64,000 nt of DNA from Kondoa malvinella (taxonomy: Eukaryota > Basidiomycota > Agaricostilbomycetes > Agaricostilbales > Kondoaceae). Location of the stretch: positions 3,381,783-3,445,782 of the forward strand of contig BCIM01000001.1 of assembly GCA_039545315.1 (NCBI GenBank), in the 5' to 3' direction. The position numbers and the translations under genes are program-made. Below the pieces are notes generated by a model. The model was not told the DNA's origin and ran no database searches. It saw only the letters and a program-made list of their open reading frames with translations. This document shows, piece after piece, positions 23,782 through 34,618 of the stretch (its first letter is position 1; each line of letters opens with the position of its first letter).

Positions 23782-26700
23782 ATGGTACGCGATTTCTCGC
23801 TCTAGACTCATTGCAAAGGCTCACTGCAGCACTCAGGCTACACCATCATCAGCAACCAAGCGAAGGAGAGACGAGCGAGATGCTCAACCAATTCAAGACC
23901 GACCCGTTTCGAGCGCGTCTTCTTTACCTCCAAGTTCCCCTCCTGCACCTTTTACGAGTGATTTCGAAGAAGACGATCCCGTGAGTGACTCAGCACAAGG
24001 GTATGACAGCGACCTTATGCATCTGAAAAAGGACGGAGATGAACCACGAGACTTGGAACCTGAATCCGACGGCGAAGATCTGTTTGGCGATAATATACAC
24101 GAGTAAGCTACCTCCGCTGCATATGTGAATGGAATGCTCAAATTTTGGTAATAGCGACTACCGCGAAAATCAAGGTCTAGATCAATACGATGTTGCCGGC
24201 CTGGATGATGAGCAAGACTTTGACGCTATGGATGCCGATTCTAGGGCTGCTGCAGAACGAAAGATGGCTAGAAGAGATCGTAAAGAAGGTAGAGCTGTTG
24301 AAGGTGATGGAGCTCGAAGGAGAAACCGCGCGCCAGCTTTCTTGCAAAGTGATAGCGAAGATGAACGGGATAGAGGACTTTTGCCTACTCGTCGGCGCAG
24401 GAGGAAGATCTATGATGAAGCGCAAGACGATGATGATGACTTTGATAATGAGGTATAGTCTGTCTGCGTTTTGCTGGAAAGTCATGCTCAAAGTTACTGC
24501 AGGAACTTCCGCTCGAACAACTCAGTGACATCAAAGCCAACAGTGTCAAAGAGTGGATAGAGACAGACGCCGTCCGACGCACCATCATTCGCGAATTCAG
24601 GCATTTCCTCATGACCCACGTCGATGAATCTGGCTCGTCCGTCTATGGTCAACGCATCAAGTCGCTCGGTGAAGTCAACTCTGAATCCCTTGAAGTCTCT
24701 TTCCTCCATCTCTCGGACGCCAAAGCTATCCTTGCTTACTTTTTGGCCAACTGTCCAGCTACCATGCTTTCCTACTTTGACATTGTCGCCCTGGATGCAG
24801 TCAAGCTCTACTACCCAGACTACGAGAACATTCACAAAGAGGTCCATGTCCGTATTACCGAACTCCCAACCTCATACACCTTGCGAGATCTCCGTCAAGT
24901 CCACCTCGACTGCCTCGTCCGAGTCTCTGGCGTAGTCACTCGTCGAACAGGTGTCTTCCCGCAGCTGAAATACGTCAAATTCGACTGTGGCAAGTGCGGA
25001 GAAGTCCTTGGTCCTTACTTTCAAGACGCCTCGAAAGAGCTTCGCATCAGCTTTTGCTCTTCTTGCAGCTCCAAAGGTCCTTTCACCGTCAATTCGGAGA
25101 ACACTGTCTACCGCAACTTTCAAAAGCTGACACTGCAGGAGACGCCTGGTACTGTGCCTGCTGGTCGGCTGCCGCGGCACAGAGAGGTCATCTGTCTGTG
25201 GGATCTGATTGATTCCGCCAAACCGGGTGAAGAAATTGTAAGCCGAGCGCAGAAGTAGCAATCACAGATTGCTGACCTTTAAGACTCTCTTACAGGAAGT
25301 CACTGGTGTCTACCGCAACAACTTTGATACCTCGCTGAACATCAAGAACGGTTTCCCTGTCTTCTCGACTATCCTCGAAGCCAACCACATTCTACGCAAG
25401 GAAGACATCTTCTCAGCCTACCGTCTGACGGAAGAAGACGAGAAGCAAATCCGAGCACTGGCACGAGATGAACGTATTGGCAAACGAATCATCAAATCTA
25501 TCGCTCCTTCTATTTATGGGCATGAAGATATCAGAACTGCGCTTGCTCTTTCCCTCTTTGGTGGTGTATCAAAAGACATCAACAGAAAGCATCGGATCAG
25601 AGGCGATATCAATGTCCTCTTGCTCGGTGATCCTGGTACTGCGAAATCTCAATTCTTGAAATACGTGGAAAAGACGTCGCATAGAGCAGTCTTTGCTACT
25701 GGTCAAGGAGCTAGTGCCGTCGGTTTGACGGCGAGTGTGAGGAAAGATCCCGTTACAAGAGAGTGGACGCTTGAAGGTGGTGCACTTGTGCTGGCTGATA
25801 AGGGCGTGTGCTTGATCGATGAGTTTGACAAGATGAACGATCAAGATCGCACGTCGATTCACGAGGTCCGTACTGAGCTGTATTGGTGATCGGTCGAGCT
25901 GATGAACTTTTGGTTTCCAGGCAATGGAGCAGCAATCTATTTCGATCTCGAAAGCTGGTATCGTCACCAGTCTACAAGCTCGATGTGCTATCATTGCAGC
26001 GGCCAATCCTATCGGTGGTCGTTATGACATGCGCAAACCTTTCAGCCAAAATGTCGAGCTTACAGGTCAGTCTTCTCTGCTCTATTGCACCATCAGGGTA
26101 TTAGCTGATGGAACTGTAGAACCCATCTTGTCTCGTTTCGATTTGACCTGCGTGGTGAAAGACACGGCAGACCCGGTGCTGGACGAAATGTTGGCAAAAT
26201 TCGTGGTCGGAAGTCATCTTCGCTCTCACCCAGACTTTGACAAGACTGCGGATGAAGTCAACGTCGCGACGTCTCTGGATCAAGATGTATGTTTGCGCCA
26301 TACACAGGATTGCCAGCTACTGATAAGATGAAAAGATCATTCCGCAAGATCTGCTACGGAAGTATATCCAATACGCGAAAGAACGTATAAAGCCCAAGCT
26401 TCATCATCTAGATCAGGACAAGCTTTCGCGGTTATATTCTGATCTCCGTCGCGAATCCCTTTCGACTGGATCTTACCCAATCACCGTCCGACATTTAGAA
26501 TCAATGATCCGCATGTCTGAAGCTAGTGCTCGCATGCACTTGAGAGAATATGTTCGAAGCAGCGACATTGATCTCGCCATTAGCGCAGCCATCCATTCCT
26601 TCGTCAGCGCGCAAAAGATGTCGATCAAGAAGCAGCTTGAAAGGGTAAGTTTGCATTCCGTATGACGTTGAAACGCCCTGATGTCTGCTTTTCAGTCTTT

Positions 26701-27090
26701 CCGCAAATACGTCAGAGGCGCTCAAGACTCGGAAGAGCTACTATCTTTCTTGCTTGGACAAATCGTCAAAGACAAAGTCCGCTACCATAACTTCAAGTAC
26801 CAAGAGATGCCCGAGACTGTCGAAGTCAAGGTCTCTGAGCTGGAAGGACGCGTAAGTCTTGCTTCTTTGTTCTGTTGAAACGAGATTGACAACAAATCGC
26901 GATAACAGGCAAAAGACTTGGAGCAGTACGACCTCGAACCGTTCTTGCGGTCAGCTCTGTTCCGCACAAACGGCTACAGACATCAAAATGGAGTCATCAG
27001 GTACGCTGCTAGACCTCCCAGGCACTGGCTGTTACTCATGCGCGATACAGTAAGAGCTTCAGTGGGGAGACGGATCAGTTTGCTGCTTGA
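23782..27090 (+). CDS. MCM2: MCM2, replicative helicase subunit
   Basis: Subunit of the MCM2-7 hexamer that licenses origins and unwinds DNA. The acidic N-terminus has [18 protein letters not shown] and [12 protein letters not shown], typical of the histone-binding tail of Mcm2. A zinc finger CGKC...CSSC follows. The AAA+ core shows [16 protein letters not shown] (Walker A), [14 protein letters not shown] (Walker B) and [12 protein letters not shown] (arginine finger). Exons: 23782-23784, 23837-24102, 24155-24452, 24503-25237, 25296-25865, 25921-26065, 26120-26286, 26336-26644, 26696-26851, then from 26909. The first coding exon is just ATG. The last intron, 50 nt near 27001, gives the end at 27090; reading through instead would end at about 27175. 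Confidence 0.95.
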
Positions 27091-27919
27091 GTATCGGTCA
27101 TTTGGGGTTGTACAGAAGCTTGTAACAATGTATCAGATGCAGGTCGTCTTGCTAGGGACTATCGCACAGTTCTGACTTTGTCGCGTCAATCTTTTGTTGT
27201 TCGCTGTCGTGAAACAGCCAAGCTGAGCCATGGTGAGGTTGCAGCTGCACATATTAAGCTTTCTCCAGCATGTAGCTAATGTCCGCGTTAGGCCCCGACA
27301 GATAGATTGGTCGGCGGGCTCATGCTGCTCACGAGCATTGTCACCTTTTCATATTATACTCTGTGGACGCTCATACTGGTCAGTAGCAGAGCAAGCTGCA
27401 CTTACGAGGCTCACTTGCAATTGCTGCCTAGCCATTCCTGCCTGAGGACCATCCAGCACAATCGGTGTTTCCCGACCGAATCTGGGCTATCCGAATACCA
27501 GTCTTCTTGATATTGCTAGGGCTTACGGGCGTTGGGTCATTTGTGGGGATGGTCATGATGAAATCGGCACGAAAGCGACAAGAGGCTGGCAAAAGAGGAG
27601 CATGACAGCATTAAAGCTCGAATGTCAAGATGGTCGGTATCAAGTCTGGGACTATAAGAAGCCCTGCTGCTACGTTGGACACCATGCTTGAGGTGTCCTT
27701 GTCGCTCTGTCAGCTCTCTGAAGTCCCTTCGTTTCTTTGACCATTGCTCTCTCCCGGCTTGAACCTGCATCGCCTGCCTTTTCGCGCTGGCTAAGCTGCG
27801 ACTCTCGTCTTGCCAGTCTACCATCGTCCTATAGCTCTTTCTCCCTCTTGTTACTCTCTTTCGGCTTCAGTAGATCTGCGGTCTATTCTCAAAAGGCTAG
27901 AAGCCTTGACGATGCCTTG
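27091..27919 (+). other. Intergenic region MCM2 / membrane protein gene
   Basis: About 830 bp between two + strand genes. It is pyrimidine-rich near 27740-27880 and probably holds the promoter and 5' leader of the next gene. No supported coding sequence is seen. Confidence 0.5.
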
Positions 27920-30900
27920 ATGGCGCCTGTCTCTACTACTGAAGATATTTCAACCGCAATGAGCTCGATGACTGAAACGGCAGGCCGCTTAGTAGCTTCT
28001 GCTACACCATCAGCTCGAAATGGCTCTTTGGACGTTAATGACATTGTTGGAACTTATCAAGATGCATCTACGGTTCGTCAGATCTTCTCAAGCAGCTGAT
28101 ATCATATGCTGACGTGTACTGTTGCCATGTTCCTAGCAAGCGACTGGTCCGCTTTCATCTTTGCTGAGTATGAAATCTATCTTCCTGTTCTCATGTTGAG
28201 CGCTGACTTGACTTTTCTCATCAGCCAATGTCACGTGAGTGTTTCTTTGTCTCAGATAAGTAGGCACTGGCTAACGTTTCGCTGGAAGGGTGCTCGTTCA
28301 AGCCGCAGCAATGTTTGGCGTCTGCGTCATCTTCTGGCTGCTTATCACAGCCGTTCGTAAATGCGGCGAAGCGACCATCTTTCGGCCTCGCGATGCCTAT
28401 GAACCTACCAAGCCGCCAGACTCGACTAATTTTGTTGGTCGATTGTTGCGCTGGTACGTCGCTTTCGAGGCTCGCGAATCATCTTCTCTGACGTGTATTA
28501 TAGCTTGGAGCCTCTAATCTCTGGTTCGGAGGGCAGATGTAGGTCCACACTCTCTGTATGGCTGGTCTGTCAGCTGAAGCATGTCTTGATCACCTGTAGG
28601 GGCTGATCTGCAGGTCGAACGCATGTTTGGTCATCACAATGGGTCTCGAGGCATCGGAATGGATAGTATGGTATATATCCTATTTGGAAGATTGGTGAGA
28701 CGCATAGATGGCACTTGCCATTTGAGGCTGAGCATTCCGTCTCAACAGTGTTCCCAGCTTCTCTTCATTGAGTGCGTCTATGGCGCATTCCTGGCCAACG
28801 TAGACTGTACGTATTGTGCGCTTCCGATCAGCTGCTTGAGCTGACATCTCGCAGATCAATACAACTACGAGAATACGCCTCAAGTTGCAGCGAGCTCAAT
28901 CTGGCGATTAGCGGAAGGCGCAAGCTCGAACGATACGTCGGCTACCGACATGCTGACCTACTTCAGCATCCAGCATCTGAAGGGCAATTCCATATGGTAT
29001 CATACGGCTGCCACTTGTGTAAGTACTTTGGAACTCAAGGTCTAGCTTTATTCTCATTAGGATGTTCCAAGTTCAACACATTTTTCTGCATCGCAGTAAG
29101 TGTCCTTGGCTGTAATTCTATGATAAGTCATTGATCAGGTCAAGCAGCTCGTTCTGCAGTACTATGAAGTCGTCAATAGGCTACGTACCGAGTTCTTGAA
29201 AGGCAGACCACAGAACATCGATGTCAACGAACCGGATCGGTGGACATCTGAGGTATTAGACGAGACGGAGCGCAAGCAAGATCGGAATTGGATCCTAGTA
29301 TGTACACCAATTCTGAACGAGCGAGTGCTCATACAGGCTATGAAGTGCACTATAGGTTCAGACATTGGTGGGTGACTCAAACGACTGTAACTCTCGGCTG
29401 ATGTGGTTATCCTGTCAGATGCCCGCCTCCGAAAGTTGTATGCAAAGGGCCTTAATGATTCGAGATCAAGCTACTTGGTCAAGGAGGGATGGACTCTCAA
29501 ATGTAAGGACATCCGAATCGCACAAGAGGTATGGTAAGCTAAAGCAGCAGTCCCAAAGTCTGACCATTGCGCAGCTCAAGCTGCGAAAAAAAGCGATAGA
29601 AAAGCTGGAATGTCATTTGCAGGCCGTCGCGGAACAATGCGCTGGTATTACATCTGACGCAGATCTGACTCCAAAGCAGTCTACCCTGTTACAAGATACA
29701 ACAAAAGCAGCATATGAAGCTTGCCAGCTAGACCGAAACTGCCGAAAGTATGATGGCAAGCCCTCAAAGTCACTTGGCAGATCTTGGTCGATGTTCAAGC
29801 GTGCAGACTATCATCTGATTGGCTTTGCTACAAGTGAGTGGTCGCTCATCTTCCGAAGCGCATAAGATCTGATTCGTATTAGACAATGCTGCTCGTTTGA
29901 CCATGAAGAGCCTGAGAAGTGGATCAGATTATGTCAGACCGCCGAGTGACTCTTCCAGACCAAAGATTGGAGACTCGTGTAGCAAGACAGAGCAGGTTGC
30001 CATCTTCGTAACTTGGGCCGTTATTGATTCTACTTAACCTCCAGCTGCGTGCTAGCTCCTTGCGTCTACGATGTAGCTTGGGAGAACGTGGAGAGTAGCT
30101 CATCGCGGCAGTTCGTTCATGTCATTGGCACATTTTCACAAATAGGTGCCATGCTGGCCTACGCGGGCCTGACTATTGTTATCTCTTTTGGTGCAAGCCA
30201 AGAGAGTTGGTCTATCATATGGCCAGGGTTTACTGACCGTCTCAAAGACTGGAAATGGATGGAGGTTGACTTTGGCAAGCTTGGTCTGGACACTTTGAGT
30301 AGGCCTGCCTGCCTCTGCTATTCTAAGGTCGCCTGTCTGACCACTCTTACGGTAATCAGCTGGACCTCTACCCGCCGCACTCACAGCTCTAGTCCGCTTC
30401 ATCATGCCGTGAGCCCTCACTGCTTCTCAGTTCTCTTGCGGCTGACAAATCTCGACAAGCATCGTAATTGAGTGGTTTGGAGATACACAAAAGCCACTCA
30501 CGTATTCGTTTCGGTGAGTGAATGCTTAAAACCCTAGACCTTGACTCTAACAGGCAGCAGAGATCGACGAGTGGTCTATTGGCTCTTCAGCGCGTGAGCG
30601 TCTTCTCCCTCGTAGTCATCGCGCTCTAATGGCGGAGCAAGTTATTTTCTCGCAAATTGGTTGGTCTTCTCATGCGCTTCAGTACTTCTCCCGTATATAG
30701 CTCGGTGGTGGACCAACACTCCAGACAATACCATCGACGACCTAGCGATAGCTATTGTGGAAGCATACCTCAATTCTGCCCTCTTTTGGCTGACCTGGCT
30801 GCCTGCGACCCTCTTCGCTTCTCTCTTGGTGCACACTGGCTTCCACCGGCTCGTTGAAACAAAGTTGAAACCGATCATCAAGAACCCTTTCAGCATCAAC

Positions 30901-32074
30901 AAGTATGCTACTATACGCGAAATCGCTGAGGCAAAGATCCCCGATCGCGACTTTCCTGTAGGCGAACGATCTACCAACCTGCTTTTCAGTAAGCTATTCT
31001 TCTACGCAGGTTGGCGCTTACCAATGCTCTCACACAGTGCTCGTTGTGGTCTGTAGTTTCTCGACCATTCAACGTTCGTCACTTGCATGCTCATTCCAGA
31101 CCACTCTCATGATTGACCTTTGATTCACAGCTGTTGTGCTTGCTATTGGTACTCTCGCCATTTTTCTTGAGCACCGAATTTCGGAAAGCGAATTGATACA
31201 CGTTTTCGAGGTTCCGGCCGATGTCGGCGGGGTGAGTCTGTAACTCTCCGCATGGCATAGCTGATGGCTTTTCTTCAGCCATTATGGGGATGCTTGATCA
31301 ATCGCTTACTATTCTTGAATGTCTTGAGCCCTGCCATCACTATAGCCGTCGTCAGTCTCAAAGGGAACAATGTGCTCATGGCATTACCACCTCTGGCGCC
31401 GATGCTAGTGACCAGTAGGCGGCTTTTGGTCTCCCTTGTGCATGCTCTGACTATACGAGCAGTTCTTTTCAAGATCCACTTGCGCTATGATTTCCGCAAC
31501 ATGTCTCCGCTTGGAAAGAGAAGAACCTCATTAGACGATCGCTTTGATTGGGGAAATGACCTTGCCGACGAGTCTATATGGGAATACGATTCTGGAAACG
31601 AGTCTTTGCCTGCACGGGAAGATGCTCCAGACTTTACCAAATTCTACGACTTTGCCAAGATCAAGCCAATGCTAGAAGCTACAAATGCAGGAATTGTGTA
31701 CAAGCTTGAACAGTCGGGCATCTCCTGCGGTTCATCGGATCTTAGAGAGTTGAAACCTCTTTACGTCGCAACGGAAGCGATGTCGGAAAAGGCAGCAGGG
31801 TCATGGGAACCGATATCTGTTTTCGATATACTCAACGAAGGCAAGAATATGTGGCGCGCGAGAGTGGGCTAAGCACGAAGATTGACGAACAGATGCCAAC
31901 TCATCCGGTGTCTGCACTAAGTACAAAAACAAGCTGGAAACCGGATGGCTGGGACAAGGTTCAAGTATGACGATGTCCTCGCTTGTCGTACGTAGTCCGC
32001 TGATACAGCGGCTGCTGGACCTCTCGCAAGTAATCTGCTATTTCCTTTGTCATCTCGAGCTCACCGTAATTTAG
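27920..32074 (+). CDS. Multi-pass membrane protein, CSC1/OSCA (DUF221)-like
   Basis: A large, intron-rich membrane protein. After a Ser/Thr-rich N-terminus with N-glycosylation sites (NGS, NVT) comes a first membrane helix (VLVQAAAMFGVCVIFWLL). A conserved-looking FRPRDAYEPTKPP and PLISGSEGRWADLQVERM follow, then further helices. A soluble stretch runs from QYYEVVNRLRTEFLKGRP to ERKQDRNWILVQTL. A distal cluster of helices includes LFWLTWLPATLFASLLVH, TVVLAIGTLAIFLEH and LLFLNVLSPAITIAVVSL. This order (helix, cytosolic domain, helix bundle) suits the Csc1/TMEM63 family of mechanosensitive or calcium-permeable channels, but I did not see a decisive motif. Early exons: 27920-28072, 28137-28167, 28225-28234 (10 nt), then from 28289. 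Later borders are not all resolved. An intron after MWRAR (31866) probably adds YKNKLETGWLGQG, so the exact 3' end lies between 31872 and 32074. Confidence 0.6.
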
Positions 32075-32414
32075 TTGGGTACTGTCTCGTCCGTTTCGCT
32101 TTCTGTCCGTGCCTTCTCTATCCATTTACAACCGCAGTCTGACATGAGAGATGCAGGTGCACCAGTGCTGGGAGCGAAGGCTGAGAAGTACTGGAGCAAG
32201 ACCGAGGAGAGGGAGTTGTACAAGGAAAATAATCCAGTGTTTTTCCCTTTCAAGCATGCTTTCCAGCGCATAGCTACGTTCTTCATTGCATATACTCATA
32301 AGCCCAAACACACCAAAGTCAATCAGAGCCTTGCTCGCTGTCCCTGTCTCCAGCCAAAATTTCCAGGCCGGAAGAGGAGGAGGCGCGTGAAAGGCAGTCG
32401 AAGACTTCTGTTAT

Positions 32415-33608
32415 TCAGTTCCAGCCGAAAGCAACTGTGCCACCTTCGAGACCATCGGTAGTGGCATCTGGAGCCGTGCAGCACATGTAGGTGGATGCGT
32501 TGCTATATCAGACACATCAATGCAGTCATGTGCGAATTGGAGAAGTCACTCACATGTGAGCGCTGCCCAAATAGACAGCAGCAGCAACACTGTAGGGTTT
32601 AGGACGGAAGACGATCCAGTCATAGCCCCAGGTCGAGTTGGTACCTGCAAAGACAAGTACATCAGTCCATGTGTGAAGGAAATGAAGAAGCGAAATAGCC
32701 TCACCGGAATTGGCAGTAAATTCGTAATGGCCACTAAGGAGCACGGATCCGACCACGTCGACAGCCTTGCTGCCTTTCGCGTTGTTCCAACAAGCAAAGA
32801 ATTTGGCACCGGGATACTGCGAAGCAACATCATCCTTCATAGCATTCAATGCGACATCAACGCTCTTGTTCTTCTTGTTGACTATCCGAGTATCAGTACG
32901 GGTACAATGTGTACGGACATTGCTCACTTTCTTCGTACTTGGCACCCGAAGCGTCGAAAGCACCGTTACCAGAACCAGACACTTCAAGCGAAGCGGATTC
33001 AGGTGAGCCGAAACAGAAAACGTATGCGCTGCCACCGGAAATGTACTTGGTCTTGAACGTGTCTGACCAGTAAAGACTCTTGTTGTTGTCTCGCCAAGCA
33101 GCAGTGTCGTCGATGGGATGATCGCTAGAAAGAGCCATACATGTCAATGCACCGCTCTGGCAGAGCAATAGCACCAGACTTACCCAACATAGACACCCTT
33201 GTATGGCCAGATAAACGCGCCAGAGGTGAAGACAAACCATTCGTAGCCCCAGGTCGAGTTGGTACCTACACTCGTGTATAAGCACCTCTGTCATCGACTG
33301 ACGATCGAACGACGTACCAGAATCTGCCTTGAATTCGAAATGCCCGGAGGTGGGTTCGCCTTCATTGGAGCTGAAGCTGTGTTTCAGACCGACGGGAAAA
33401 GCTCTCTTGCCATCTTGGTTGTTCCAGGCAATGAAGACCATGCCATCGGGATGATCGGCTTTGAGATCTTCGCGCATTTGCCAAAACGCCTCGGTAACAT
33501 CCTTCTTTTGCGATTGGACTATGCAACCTGGATCAGCTCTGACAGAAGAGCTCCAACAGACAGCATACTGTCATAGTACTTCTGTCCAGACTGGTCGAAG
33601 ACGGGCAT
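32415..33608 (-). CDS. Two-repeat protein of unknown function
   Basis: A 291-residue protein made of two similar halves. No signal peptide or known family is recognised. The first half carries MVFIAWNNQDGKRAFPVG, GHFEFKADSGTNSTWGYE and VYVGDHPIDDTAAW. The second carries AKFFACWNNAKGSKAVDVVG, GHYEFTANSGTNSTWGYD and VYLGSAHINA. Exons: 33608-33569, 33518-33318, 33265-33184, 33124-32928, 32881-32705, 32644-32554 and 32502-32415, totalling 876 nt. In both halves an intron splits the same glycine codon just before TNSTWGY, and the DNA after it is almost identical. This shows an internal duplication that included an intron. The function is unknown; the tryptophan-rich beta-like pattern might suit ligand or sugar binding, which is a guess. 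Confidence 0.8.
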
Positions 33609-34618
33609 GATTGAAAGTAATACGTTGTGAGGGGATGAAGATGGGCAGAGTTTGATTTGGGTGCAAGAAAAAGAAAGGTCTAGAGCGAGACAATACTGAT
33701 CTGGGAGTGGCAAGAATCAGACCACCGAGCCAACGCCTTTATTGCACTCTGACAGCGCAATTAGATTTAAGCTTGGATCATCAAACGAGAAGTCCAAGAT
33801 CTGTGTGGACTGGAACTGCCCGAAGCCCAGACCCTTGGCAATAAGATAGAGCAATTGAGCGACTAAGAGCAATTATCAGCGCGATTACAAGCGCGAGAGA
33901 ATGACAAACCTGTTTCTGGTATGATCCCGTTGTCCTCTTCGCCTAGAGTATTTGCAGCCCCTATGAGCTATTCCAGTAAAGCATTGATGATACAATATAC
34001 ACTTGTTCGCGCCTGATTGGTCTTCTGCCGCTTCAACTAATTCGATCCACAGGAGAAGTCTGCAGAAGTCACACAAGTGGTTTGAGATGCTGCAGAGCAA
34101 CAAGCATGCAGGCGAGCACCAATGCGGGGCGTACTAGCGTGTAGAGAGACCAGCTGTCGTTACGTAGCCCGGTATGTGACAGAAGCGAGTCATGCTGCGG
34201 ACTTCGATCTCGACCAGCTGGCTCGATGCACCATAGCCTGGGTAGAGCAGATACAGAGGGATAGAGTAAAGAAAAGGGCAGAGATAAGGCAGAGATGGAA
34301 ACATAGAAGAAACTTTTGAGTGATGGCACAACACGATGGTCATGCCGTGGTGCTTTGACTTGTACCGCGATGTCCTGCTCTGTGGTACAAATCCTGACGC
34401 ACCTGGACCCCTGACGCAGCCTATTCCAGCAGGCCATCAACTGGATGTGAGGGAACAACAGATTCACGCACGGACCCTTCGACGCTCAAGAAGTTGTCTT
34501 CTCATTGCTTGGTCTCTCTTGAGCTGTCTTGTGTCTTTGCTTCGTTTTCAACAAACTCCCGTATACCCACTTTCCATGTATTCGCCGTGTTAGAACAAGT
34601 CCCAGCGCCAAACTTCGC
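33609..34618. other. 1-kb intergenic region
   Basis: Lies between the divergent two-repeat gene and the beta-helix gene. Several short reading frames exist on both strands, but none shows a protein-like pattern or splice structure I can defend. No tRNA box pair was found. Confidence 0.5.

Noticed and set aside
34030..34080. Possible tRNA B-box-like sequence (ATTCGATCC)
   Set aside because: The first conserved base is wrong and no matching A box or cloverleaf could be formed.
34069..34467. 132-codon open frame on the - strand in the 1-kb intergenic region
   Set aside because: Composition does not look coding and it fits no intron pattern.
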